64,000 bases of DNA from Dillenia suffruticosa (lineage: Eukaryota; Streptophyta; Magnoliopsida; Dilleniales; Dilleniaceae). Both the position numbers and the translations under genes were made by a program. The notes beneath the pieces are model-generated. The model was not told where the DNA came from. It was given only the letters and a program-made list of their open reading frames with translations, and did no database searches. The stretch lies in assembly GCA_033439265.1 (NCBI GenBank), contig JAVTVX010000031.1, positions 17,528,001 through 17,592,000 of the forward strand, given 5' to 3'. Below are positions 11,901 through 22,966 of this stretch, one piece after another (position 1 is the stretch's first letter; every line of letters starts with the position of its first letter).

Positions 11901-12292
11901 AATACGCCTACACGCTCAGAGTGAACGAAAAGAGCGACATTTACAGCTTTGGAGTAGTAATTCTTGAGTTGGTCACCGGAAAGCGCCCTGTGGATCCTGA
12001 GTTCGGAGAAAAGGACTTTGTGAAATGGGTGGCCTCCATCATAGATCAAAAAGGAATGGATCATGTCCTTGACCCTAAACTTGATTCCTGTTTCAAGGAA
12101 GAAATCTGCAAAGTCCTCAACATTGGCCTTCTCTGCACCAGTCCTCTACCCATCAACCGACCCTCGATGAGGAGGGTCGTGAAAGCATTGCAAGAAATAG
12201 GTGGAGAAAATCAGCTTGTGGCCATAAAGAAAAATGGGAAGTTGTCACCATATTACTATGAAGATGCTTCTGATCCAGGAAGTGTGCTTTGA
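8940..12292 (+). CDS. HSL1: HAESA-like LRR receptor kinase (HSL1 type)
   Basis: Plasma-membrane receptor kinase of the HAESA family, known to bind small secreted peptides (IDA/CLE type) with SERK co-receptors. Exon 1 is 8940-11526 and exon 2 is 11901-12292; the 374-base intron begins GTTAGT, ends GCAG and splits the Glu codon of GYIAPEY. The product is 992 aa, the usual family length. It has a signal peptide (MLLLLLAIFLFLSPPSLS), a paired-Cys cap CNWTGISC, about 20 LRRs of LxGxIP type to about residue 600, a second Cys pair (GLCGDLEGLC), a transmembrane helix about 620-645, then a kinase: Gly loop GSGSSGK (686-692), Lys707, HRD Asp815, DFG Asp833. All catalytic residues are present. In-frame ATGs at 8796 and 8799 would add 48 residues, but the 8940 start places the signal peptide at the N-terminus. 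HSL1 fits best ('WTLMSFHKLGFSEYEIL'); HAESA itself is the main alternative. Confidence 0.93.
11527..11900 (+). other. Single intron of the HSL1-like gene
   Basis: A GT-AG intron of 374 bases inside the codon for Glu in the APE motif of the activation segment. Joining 11526 to 11901 restores GYIAPEYAYTLRVNEKSD exactly. Stops in frame with exon 1 just after the donor confirm that it must be removed. Confidence 0.95.
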
Positions 12293-12955
12293 AGAAGTTT
12301 GAAGACATCGTTAGTTTAGGTTCGTCTCCAACATAAGAACTGCGGAAGGAGTAAAAGAGAGTTGTTGATCTAGTCAACACTGTAGTTCGCTTCCTCACTT
12401 TGGTATTTGCTTTTCATGTGGGGTAAAGAAAACAAGAGATTAAGAGAGAGAGGGGGATGATGGTTTATCAAATATGATGTAAATACCATCAAAGTTTTAT
12501 CCTACTGTTACCAAGTTTTAAGATACTAGTGCATTAAAACCACTGTTTCTTGATGGTGATTTTACTCTAGCAAACTTTTCAGGTGATTTGTTAGAATAGA
12601 ACTCATTATTTGTGCCTACATTAGTAGTAGTAGTACTTCTCTTGTACTAAACACAATTTCCATCAATTGCTTACGTTAAAATAGTTCCAAGGAATGGGAA
12701 TCTTTTCTGAAAGATAGCAATATTTACGGTGCTCTTCGTGTAGTGTTCAATCATGTTTCCCAGGTTAAAATCCTTTGACCAGTCTCAGCATCTATGATGA
12801 AGATCTTATTGCAGAGGATTCTTTAATTGACGAAATTTGTTTATGGATGCCAGATGGAAAATATTTTTGTTTATGAATGAACAAACTTATATGTTCTGAG
12901 TTGCAATTTTTCACTCCTCATGTCGTCCCCATTTGATTGAATAAGAATACTTATA

Positions 12956-13345
12956 TTATTCTCTCTCTTTTCTAGTTCCCATGCTCTCTCCTTTCTCTTC
13001 TCTTCTCTCTTCTCAGTCTTTAGAGATAGATTTTCTCTCTCTCCTCGTCATGGCTTCCGCTTTTTATACTTTCTCTTTTCTCTTTGATCTCTTGCTTTTT
13101 CTATTTTTTTTTTCTGTCTCTTGTCTCTATTGTGACCATTACTTTCTTTCCTCTCCTCTCTTTGATTTTCGCGCTCTTCTCTCTCATCTTTTTCTCACTC
13201 TTCTCTCTCATATTTTGACAATGGAGACATTTTCTCTCTCTTCCCTCTTTCTTCTTTGTCTCTACGCTCTTACATATTGTCTCTTCTCTTTCTCTCCCTC
13301 GAACAATTCTCTCCTCTCACATTTTCTTTTTGATTGATTCTCTGT
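12956..13345. repeat. Long polypyrimidine (T/C) tract
   Basis: About 390 bases of dominantly C and T on the + strand, with irregular TCTC/CTTT units and only scattered purines. The open frame across it (118 codons, rich in Ser, Leu and Phe) is what a pyrimidine tract produces by chance and is not called as a gene. Confidence 0.7.
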
Positions 13346-14515
13346 TCTCTCATCACTGTTGAAAATGGCAACCGGCATTTATCACTCTCTCTTTCGTTTT
13401 TTTCCCCCCAGAACAGTGGTTGAAGTCGAAATTGAATTTGAATTTTTTTATTCAAAATCGAAAATATTCTTCAACCCCCATCAACAATCGAAATTCTGCC
13501 TTGTTTTTTTCTTCTGTTTACAATAGCAACATGGCTGGAGACAGACAGATACTCATTTAATCAAATAATAATATTGTCGTTAATGAGGGTTGTTATGAAG
13601 GCCCTTTCCTTGATGTGGAGCCCTATGCATTTAAGTCAATGGGACCCTACACTGCCTCCTCAGTTGTCTCTCAATTTGGATTACCAGCCTCTGATTCTGT
13701 GACTCAGGCATGTCAGCAAAGATTTCTAAAAGCGTTTCCCCAAATTAAAGTGGGGTAGTAATATATTATGAAAGATTTCGTTGTTTGGGTCAAAAATTTT
13801 GGTTAGTTGCAGAGAAAAATGCTAAAGGTTGGGAAGGTGATTGATGAGAAATGTCTGCCCTGGCGAATGTTAAAAATTAAATGAGAGAATGATTGCAATG
13901 TTCAAGTTTGAACTACCCCAACAGTAAATCTCTGCCCTGGATTCTTTGGTTGGAGGGAAGGGCAAAGATGTTAAAGGGGAGTGCTCATGTCAAAGAAGTT
14001 AAAGGGGGAGTGCTTTTGTGTTTCTCTCTCCTCTAATCTCTCAACTCTAAGAAAATCTACAAAATATGCCTAGAAACCCCTTTTGAATTCAAAGGAAGGC
14101 GAATTAGACAAGGAAACAAGTAATGCTCTTTTGAAGCCACAAACATCAATGCTCTCATGTTAATAAAAAGGCAAAAAAAGGGCGTAAGCTCATATAGCTT
14201 GAACTAAGTATGGCCCCTAGCGTACTTCTGGCAAATTTTCTACACCTAAGGGCACGGTTTGGATCGGATTCCGAGACTTGATTTTTATTTATTTATTTAT
14301 TTTTCTGATATATACTTCCTTCTACATATAGCGATTTTACTCGATTTATCCTCGTCCACTTGTAACAAGGAAAATGTATATGTTTCATATGAAACAATGT
14401 CATGACAACAAAGAAATGCACTTATAAATGATTCAACGACCTGATGCAGATCATTAAAGGGGCGGGGCTGGGCTGACCTTTATCCGTGCCCCTTTACTTC
14501 TCAATTGGATGATTC

Positions 14516-14518
<3 letters not shown>

Positions 14519-14575
<57 letters not shown>
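14519..14575. repeat. (GA)28 microsatellite
   Basis: About 57 bases of uninterrupted GA dinucleotide repeat in intergenic DNA; likely length-polymorphic. Confidence 0.97.
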
Positions 14576-14577
<2 letters not shown>

Positions 14578-14734
14578 GTCCCTTGTGGTGGAAATACTGA
14601 ATTAATGGTTGTTTGTACGGAGTCAGTTTTTATGGGAGTGCTGAGGATGACATATCCTTAGGCAAATTCCAATTCCCATTTCCAGTTTCCATTATCCTCG
14701 GTCCTTTACCTTTTTTTTTTCAAATTAACCGGTA

Positions 14735-14895
14735 TGCGAATCCATATTCTGATAAATTTGATCCAAATATTATCGGGTCTAATTTAGAGAGATCTCTTTC
14801 AATATAAATTTTTTTATTTCTAAATTTTAAACTTAATATTTGGTTAAAGAATTTAATACCTTTATCTACTAAATTATTAATACCTTTACCTGCGA
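14735..14895. repeat. Degenerate dispersed repeat, copy 2
   Basis: Contains the family's successive blocks: 'gggtctaatttagagagatc', 'aatataaattttttta', 'tctaaattttaaacttaat' and 'aagaatttaatacc' followed by 'atctactaaat'. It lines up with the copies near 27.9, 41.8, 59.7 and 61.9 kb. Confidence 0.5.
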
Positions 14896-15665
14896 AGTTA
14901 CTCTCTGTTGATTCAATCCTTTCTTTGTTCTCCTTCACAAGTCAACCAGGACAATTTTTGAATTTATGGACCCTACTTTTTCATCAGCAGGGGCCCATTC
15001 TTGAATTTTGGACACTCTCGGTCTTTTCTTAATCCACTTGACAGTCCTGGCCCAAATAGACACTTTCGCTGGAAATCCCAATTTTGACACCTACGGCCCA
15101 TATGAAAACCTTTTAGGCTTCTTTTCATGTAAAGCCCAATTCACTATTAGATTTACTACGGCCCGAGAAGGAGGGGTTTGAATCACTAATCTCGTGGATT
15201 GCAGCTCACATATCAGGTAACAATATAATTTTATACATAATCTATGATTAGAGCCGTAAGATGATGAGGGATTAGCTCCAATGACCGATCAAAGTCTCAT
15301 TCGAGCTCTATGTTCATATTGCTGTCAGAGCAAAATTTTAATCATTGGCTCTAATGATGGGGTGTGCATCTGTACCTACTGTTGTTCAATTTGAAAATGA
15401 GTGTAGATAAATTAAAACAAGTAGAAATATTTTTAATACTACAATATTAATAATTATTTAATAAATTTATTGATAGTTTAATTACCGTTTAAATTAAACA
15501 CTTTTTCTATTAATTTTTTTAAGTAAAAAAATTAGAAAATGAAATTCCTCCTAAAAATTTGGGAACCACCGGTCATCACAAACCTCCTAAGAACCTACTC
15601 GCTGTTACTAGGATCTTTTTCCATTTTTTCAAACGTAGGATGTGACTCGGCAGACCACACTTTTT

Positions 15666-15668
<3 letters not shown>

Positions 15669-15696
<28 letters not shown>
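15669..15696. repeat. (TC)14 microsatellite before the kinase pseudogene
   Basis: An uninterrupted TC run about 100 bases upstream of the broken kinase, in the place where the ancestral gene's 5' leader would be. Confidence 0.95.
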
Positions 15697-15797
15697 CCCA
15701 CCCATTTCAATTTCAAACTGTTCTCCAACTCGACCCAAAATTTTTCATTTCCTTTCCTTGCCCGAGTTTGGCAAGGAAAATCTTCTCACTTAACATG

Positions 15798-16756
15798 ATT
15801 AGCCATGGCACATGCATTGCTTATGGCATTGTCATGGCTCCTCTCGAGTCTCACATCCTCTCATTGTTCTTAGGGTTCTTCTCATCTTTTGTCGAAAAAT
15901 ATAGGTTGAATCCGAAGAAACACTTACTATCAAGGCTTGTGCATGTTCATTCAGAGATTGATGCATCAACTGATGGCTTCAACCCAAGAAGAATCATTGG
16001 AAAAGGAAGACTAGGAACTGTCTACACTTGTATTCTATCGCGAGGACAACTAGTCGCTATTAAAAGAATTCATCCAAGTCTTGTTTTGAGCAATGCCGGT
16101 TTAGGCTTCTCAACAATGATCAAGTCTCCCTCTTTAGCTCACAACCCCAACATAGTCCCCATCAGGCTTTTCAGAAGCACCCGGAGAGAGAATCATTGTC
16201 ATGGAATTTGTGGGTACGATGAATTTGGACTTCTGCTTGCATCAAAATTGTGAAGGAGCTTCTCTTTGGGATTGGAACAAGCGTATTAGGATCCCAGCCA
16301 GCCGAGGTCGCTAGAGGACTTGAGTACTTGCAAGAAGGTATGACGCCGAACGTAGTTCATGGATAAATCATGTCCACAAAGATTTTAACTGATGCCAAAT
16401 TTTGTGCTAGGATTTGTGATTATGGGGTGTCTAATTTTTTGGCACCAAAACAGAAGAGAGGGCTTGTTGGGCATGTTGATGATTAGTATTGGGTTGGGAG
16501 AGGTGGTTGGTGATGCTTCTAAGGAAAGTGATATTTATGGTTTTGGTGTTATTTTATTGGAAATTTTGAGTGGGTGAAGATGTGAAGAAGGGTTGCTTGT
16601 TCATTGGATTTTGCCTTTGATTAAGGAAGTGAGATCTCTCGTGAGACTAGAGCTAAGGTTGCTTTAGCTTCTGTGGGGAACTCTAGGAAGACCAGGCCTC
16701 CTATTGTTCATGTGCCAACTATTTTAAACAAAATGGAGTTGGAGTCATGTTCTTGA
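15798..16756 (+). pseudogene. Receptor-like (pseudo)kinase gene, broken
   Basis: The remnant reads as a protein kinase of the plant receptor-like class. From about 15940 it gives SEIDASTDGFNPRRIIGKGR, LGTVYTCILSRGQLVAIKRI and LSLAHNP-like text, covering the Gly loop and the ATP-binding Lys. The frame shifts near 16165 (continuing GFSEAPGERIIVMEFVG), again near 16300 (ARGLEYLQEG) and near 16495; stops fall in the VVHG-IMST segment, after GHVDD and after EILSG. Part of the C-lobe after LIKEV seems deleted, yet the tail (NSRKTRPPIVH, ELESCS) is still readable to a stop at 16754-16756. Where HRD should be, the sequence reads VHG, and DFG reads DYG, so the parent may already have been an atypical kinase. 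It is not a copy of the neighbouring HSL1 gene; the subfamily is unresolved. At least three frameshifts and three stops. Confidence 0.85.
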
Positions 16757-19596
16757 TATTTAGGGGAAAGTCAGCCATTGTGCCCAATTGGATATTTCAC
16801 TTCTTTTCTACATGCATAGGGATGGTTAAAGAACTCACTTGATCCTCATGAACTTAAAATTGAGAATTCATGCATTTCGGTTTCTCTACTACAATAGTCC
16901 CATAAATCATTGAAGCAGTTTAGGGTCTTGTTGAATAGTCTCTCACTTGTTTAATTAAAAGTTATTATTACATGTACCTAAAATATCTTTTCTAATACTA
17001 AAACAAAATAGCTTATATTTTAACTAAGTACTAGATATTTGAAATCTCCTAGGAAATTTCTTTAGTCCCATGGTCCGTTAATTTAATAATTGTTTTTGTA
17101 AAGATCTGCAGAAAGTTCTCGTACTAATTGTATGCAACCTCTTCAACCAAATTCTTTATTTTGGATTCTTTTCCTTCTTGTTATTTTCTTTTTTTTTTCT
17201 TTTTTTTTTAAAAAGAACTATATGACTTCTTCTAGTGTTACTAAAATAACATATACAAATTGTAACTACATTTCAAAGATAAAAAAATGGAAACAAGAAA
17301 AAAAAATTTCCCACAAAGGTTGTTGGCCGTCTCTTTGGAAATGAAACAAGAAGAATCAATTTTATCCCACTAAATATTGGCCGTCTATATTGAAAAAGGA
17401 ACAACAATGATCAATTTTTTATTTTACTAAATAAGCTTATAAATACTTCTACGTTATTATATTTATTTTATATCGCATTTCCACTTATATAAAAAATGAA
17501 AATTGATTGTAATCCCACAACTCAAATGATGGATATGCAAGTACGATAACTCATATGTTTTTCTCCATCTTCATGAATCGAGAAGCTTTTGCTTACATTC
17601 TCTTATTTGATCTACATATCGGGACCGATAACATTCGTGATTCTCAACGTCATAGCCAGCAACCCATTTTTTCTTCACCAGAAGACTTTGGTGTCACTCT
17701 CATTTAATAGTTTTTCAAACAAATTCACTGTGTTTTCTTTTGTTCCTTAACCAATCCGCATCTTTTCCAAGATTTTTGAAAAATTCTTGTTCTCCAATTG
17801 TTTCAATTTTGCCTTTTTAACCCAACAAAGACCACTCACTCTGGTATCTACTTTAAGTTAGTAGGGACAAGCATTATTTAATATTTTATATCTTAATTTT
17901 TTTCCTCATCTGTCATCGAATAGATATAATCACGTAAAATTTTGAATAACTTAAGAAATTTAGATGTTTTTAAACAGATATCATTTTATATTTTGTATAA
18001 TTATTATTTAAATTAAAAGATTTATTTAGTAAAAAAATATGATATTAATTATTTTGTATCTTATAATATCAAACTCCTTTATAGTCTTTACTTGTCACAA
18101 AGGTTCAAGGACCATGGATAGTTGGCTTTCTAGAGTCTACTTTGGCTTTGGCCTTTGTTGGTTTCTTTAGGGCTAGAGTTTAGTGCTTTTTTTTTTTTTT
18201 TTTTTTTCTAAAATGATTAGAAAATAAACTGCAATAATGCTTTTTTCCTTTTCTTGGATGACCAAATAAACTTAAAAATCTATTTTGAATATGATCATTT
18301 GGGATCAAGTTCCTTTATGGAGATAGATGGTCAATCAAGAATGAATTTGGACCTTATCCTTATTTATGATGTAAAATTTTAATGTATAACAACCTTTACT
18401 TCAAAAAGTTATACGGATAAATAATCGTTTTATTTTTGAAATTTCGATCATTAAAGTGCATATCGAAAAAAATTATTAGACAGATACAATAACACATAAA
18501 CTACACATTTCTGGTAAACACTAAACTTTAATCTATGTATCCACATTAAATAAATTAATAAAAGATGTGTCATATTATCAATATTAAAAATTGAACCTAA
18601 GAAATGAGTTTTGAGAGATTTTTCGCAGATTTTTTTTAATGCAAATCGGGAAATACGCGAGTAGAAATAAGCAATCCTTCACACAATGTAAGGAAATTCC
18701 TCAATACATATGGTGTTGACAATAATTGGTCCATTTTTTGGTGGGTTTTCTATTCTTGACCTAGAGCCAAACGTTTGCTACAAGGATAGAATTATTAGTA
18801 CAAGATACGCCTTAGTTTGGAAAATTTTAATTTGACTTGGTCTGTCTCAATGGTACTTATTTTATTTTATTTTGTTTATAATATTTTTAATTAAAATAAA
18901 AAGTTTATGATAAAAATATATAGAATTTTATAAGTAAAAGTTAAAATTGCTTTAAAATGACTAAACCTAAATCTCGATAGAGACTAATATTAACTTTTCA
19001 AATGAACCTTAGGGTTTTAATAAAGACGATTTTGCGGTTGGAGACTAATATAGGTTTTAATAAACCTATATTTTGAGGTTGAATTATTTACTGGAATGAG
19101 TTTAATAACATCCTATTCATAATTTTAAAATAATTATTCTTTTAAACACCGAAAGTTAATTTGTATTTTAAGTTAATTATTTGTGGTTATGGTTAATAGG
19201 GATAAAATTAGAAATATGTACTAAAGGATTGAAAATAATATGCAGGGAAGAGAAATATGAGTTATAATTTTTATTTAGAATAATTCTCTATTTCTTAAAA
19301 TTTCATATGTCAGTTGTTGCAAGAAAACAACACCTTATAATAATACAGATAATGGAAACATGAGAAAATATATAAATATAAAATATATATTAATTATTTT
19401 ATAAAAATAATAGAATAGTCATTTTTATAATAAGAATCTAAAATAATCAATATATAATTATTAATCATAAGATAAATAATATAGAAAATAAAAATTATAA
19501 TTAAATAAGTAAACAATTCATTAAATGATAAAATGCATAAATATAAAAAATATAAAAACTTTTATATAAATATTAATTAATTTAGCATATTGAATT

Positions 19597-19732
19597 ATTT
19601 CATAAACAGGAAACTTCTTGAAAACGTTTCCAAAACAAAAAATGATCATGTTAAGAAGTTTACCATTTCGTAAACAGGAAATATCTTGGAAACGTTTTGA
19701 AAACGAAAAATAATCATGTTGAGAAGTTTCTG
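19597..19732. repeat. Two-copy tandem repeat, about 68-base unit
   Basis: Copy 1 starts 'atttcataaacaggaaac' at 19597 and copy 2 'atttcgtaaacaggaaat' at 19665. Both continue with 'aaacgttt', 'aatcatgtt' or 'gatcatgtt', and 'agaagttt'. About a tenth to a fifth of positions differ. It resembles the GGAAACGTTTCC-type repeats often seen in plant intergenic DNA. Confidence 0.8.
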
Positions 19733-22148
19733 TACACCGAAGGTCCCTCTGATAGTTAAAGTTATTCCAATTTTTTTTATAAATTATCTAAATTTCTAAT
19801 TTTTATATGCTCGGTCTTTGTCTTCTTCAAAAAGATCTCCACCCCATCAATGCTTTTTTGACAAATATATAAAGACCAAATCCACAATTTCGAAGGTTTG
19901 ATTGAAAACTGATGAGCAATTTCCACAAAATTTTCCTAGAAGTGATCCTACTCGGATAGAGACCTTCCCCAAGTATGATCGATGCAGGTTCTTCCGTGGT
20001 CCAATTTTAATATCCTAACTTGTTATTTTATTTAAATAGTACAACAGAATCTTAAATTTTAAATTTTAAAATCAATCGTTTGAGACCAATATAGAATAAA
20101 CGAGAAGAAAAAACTATCTATAGAAACTTAATAATGATAATAATAATAATAATAGTAATATTTTAAATAAAATAATTTTTTTTAAATGTAATGATTTGTG
20201 AGTATAAATTAATTTTTTTCATATAAAAATAATTAAATTTATAATTATAGCAATTGAAAATGTCACATTTGAAGCTAATCTTTGTTTTCCCCAGCGTTCT
20301 GGCTGGGCTCAGCCGAGTTTATTTGTTTTATTTTAAATGTGACTAAAGTGAAATATTTTTACTAAAAAATGTGATATTTTGCAAGTGTAAGTCAATTTTT
20401 TTTTCATAAAATAATTTATATTATTATTATTATATTAATAAAACTATTTTGCACTGAAAAATTGAAAGCTCAATTCTAATCTCAATTTTAACTAATGATT
20501 GCTATTTTGCAAATCGCTTAAGGAAACAAAAATTATACAAATTGTTCAATTCAGTAATTTTCATATATGTGTAGAAGAGAGAGAATGCAATCCTAATCCT
20601 TCATATTAAGGCAAACAAAAAAGTTCAATTAACTTAGATCACAGTTAATCGGTTGAAGGATTTGGATAATTCTTACTAATAATAACACTAAGTATTACTA
20701 TAATTATAAAATTTTGTTTTCTTTTTCATTTTTCAGATTAAAAAGATAAAAGATACAAACAGAGTAATCGAAACTTAAAATCATAGGAGTCACAAAAATC
20801 GTAAAAATATACATATCCATGAAGGTTCAAATACTAGATTTCAGGGATTTTCCTTTGAGTAAGAACTTTTTTACCACTCGATGTTTTTACAAGGACATCG
20901 TGACAACTTAATAGCGATTAAAGTGAGGGAATAAGGTCATTTGAATAAATATGTTAAAAAAATATCAAAATTCTTAATATATTAATTGAATTTAATCTTA
21001 ACTTTATTTAACCCGGCAAATTGAGATTTGTTGGGTCCTAGATAAGGAAAGAAAACCTCCATTGACAAAATTCCATGAGCTGTACTTTAAAGCGAAACCA
21101 AAGCTTAGTGATTAAGCTATTGTTGCGTGACTTGTCTGAGAAGCTCAACACCTTCCTCGTGTAACCTAATAATTCATGTTTATGTCGGCTCCATTCCATC
21201 CTTTATGGATGCTAAACAATTCTCTACCCTCGTCTCACCTTTTCTATTATTATTTTTTAATTTTATGACGTAAAAGAATTTATATAATCAATCTCATAAA
21301 AATTTGATTATTGTTGTCACTCTGTTTTTTGGTTAAAAAGTAATACATAAGCTTAATAGAAAATTGGGAAAATAGAAAATAATAAGGCAAAATCGAAACC
21401 AAATCCTTTCATTTACGGGTAAAAAATAAGTGGTATTGCACCAAACTCTCTTGTTCTTCAGATCTCCCCATCTTCTTAGGTGCACTCCAAACACAATTAT
21501 ATTATTCATTTCGAGTTATAATTTTAGCGACACAAAATGAATAAATGATATTCAGAATTATAATTTTTAAAATTAAAATATAACTTTTTTCTTTGGGGCC
21601 AATCACGATAAAAAAATTTTGAAAATTATTTGTTTGAAAAAACTAAAATTAAAGTTTTTAATAAATAAGAAATATGATAAATTTGTGAGTTTAGTATTAT
21701 ATTGGCTCAATTGTAGACAATGGTCAGATTGGGCTTCCAAGGTAAGTAGTAAAAGGCCAGTTAGTTAGGTTAGACATAACGGTTTTCTGCAGTCCTCTAA
21801 ACTTTTTTCTTTTCCTCTTCGATTTGGTTTGAAACATATGTGTTAAAAACGTAGGCCAAATTCATGAAATTATATGTTGGGGTCACTGTCACTCCCCAGA
21901 AAATCTAAATTGATCCGAAAATGATAACATCAACCATCAGAACACAGAGAGAGAGAGAGAGAGAGGAAACCTTGCTTCACACATTGAGAAGTCTACGTGA
22001 AGTAACGGATTAGTAAAATGCAGAAAGATAGGTGTGTATTTTTTCTCCCTATGTTATTTTCATGGATGTTGGTTTCCATAAAGATATGCAGCATGTATTA
22101 GTCTCTTGTTTCTTTAAGTACACTCCAGAATGACACTGGAGCTGAAAC

Positions 22149-22176
<28 letters not shown>
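22149..22176. repeat. (CT)14 microsatellite
   Basis: An uninterrupted CT run in intergenic DNA about 800 bases before the NAC gene. Confidence 0.95.
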
Positions 22177-22179
<3 letters not shown>

Positions 22180-22670
22180 ATAACACACGCTCAGGAGTTA
22201 AAATGTCTTGGGTCAACTTAGTAGGGTTGCCCTATCTTCACTCTACACTTTTTTTCACATTTTACTTTTCTCTTATTGCATTTGAATAATTAACTTCAGC
22301 ATTCTACTTGTTTATTAGACTACTCACAGGTTTACCATGTGTATTTGTTCTATTTTTATAGTTGTTGAGACGAATAAAGTCAGAGTAAATAAATTAAAAA
22401 TAATTATATTAATTTTTTTTGCTAATATAATTTTTTTAATTTGTGTATAATTAAAATTATGATAAAAATGGTCATGTGAAAAATATGAAAAAGGTAAAAT
22501 TGAAAAGAGGCCAAGGCCCCAAACGGCACATTTATTCTTCACAAGAAATCAAAAAAATGAAAAAAAAAATTATGGGCATGAATATTTATATATTTATTAA
22601 AACATAAATAGAAAGGAAGACAAGAAAACTTGTACCCCAAGCAAAATTTTGTCCTAGCATTACATATGTA

Positions 22671-22680
22671 TTATATATTA
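22671..22680 (+). promoter_or_regulatory. Possible TATA box of the SND2-like gene
   Basis: TTATATATTA lies about 290 bases upstream of the probable start codon, before two CT tracts that would then fall in the 5' leader. The match is weak evidence in such AT-rich DNA. Confidence 0.3.
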
Positions 22681-22748
22681 TTCATTTCTTGACCCCTATC
22701 TCACTTTGCCTGTTCCTTTCTATAGACACCCCAGCTCCTCGGTTAAAA

Positions 22749-22780
<32 letters not shown>

Positions 22781-22890
22781 AAGAAAAAGAAGACTACGTA
22801 CGCGGTTTATCAGAAAAGAAGAAGAGATCACGGCACATCAAGAAGAATTTTTGTTGACAAAAAGACGTGCAAGCTTCCAAAAAAGAGAAC

Positions 22891-22925
<35 letters not shown>
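22749..22925 (+). repeat. Two CT microsatellites in the SND2-like 5' leader
   Basis: CT runs at about 22749-22774 and 22895-22925 flank roughly 120 bases of purine-rich leader. Both lie between the proposed TATA box and the start codon, so both are probably transcribed. Confidence 0.8.
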
Positions 22926-22926
<1 letters not shown>

Positions 22927-22936
22927 AGATTGGGAT

Positions 22937-22966
22937 ATGGGCATAGAGACACAAAAGAGATCATGA
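22937..22966 (+). promoter_or_regulatory. Nine-codon upstream ORF overlapping the NAC start (ATGA)
   Basis: The first ATG of the presumed leader, at 22937, opens a frame encoding MGIETQKRS and stops with TGA at 22964-22966. This TGA overlaps the ATG of the main frame at 22963 (ATGA). A second in-frame ATG of the main frame follows at 22969 and is the one that aligns with the N-terminus of Arabidopsis SND2. The layout suggests reinitiation or leaky scanning, provided transcription starts upstream of 22937. Confidence 0.55.

Larger units (their letters stand above)
12293..15797. other. Region downstream of HSL1, no intact gene
   Basis: The first few hundred bases are probably the HSL1 3' untranslated region. 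A 390-base polypyrimidine tract lies at 12956-13345, a long GA microsatellite at 14519-14575 and a CT run at 15669-15696. Frames here (12981-13337, 14613-14938) are low-complexity or part of a repeat and have no domain. Confidence 0.6.
16757..22660. other. 5.9 kb AT-rich intergenic DNA, no gene recognised
   Basis: No frame of useful length has a recognisable domain. Contents seen: poly-T at about 18187-18208, a two-copy 68-base tandem repeat at 19597-19732, (GA)n near 21950 and (CT)14 at 22149-22176. The stretch from about 18360 to 21000 is very AT-rich. Confidence 0.6.

Noticed and set aside
12981-13337. 118-codon frame rich in Ser, Leu and Phe
   Set aside because: It lies wholly in a polypyrimidine tract, which gives such a translation by chance; no domain is present.
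22867-22962. N-terminal extension of the SND2-like protein from 22867
   Set aside because: The codon at 22867 is GTG, not ATG, and the extension translates a CT microsatellite.
22706-22966. 86-codon frame upstream of the SND2-like gene
   Set aside because: It does not start with ATG (TTG at 22706) and runs through both CT tracts. Only the ATG-initiated last nine codons were kept as an upstream ORF.
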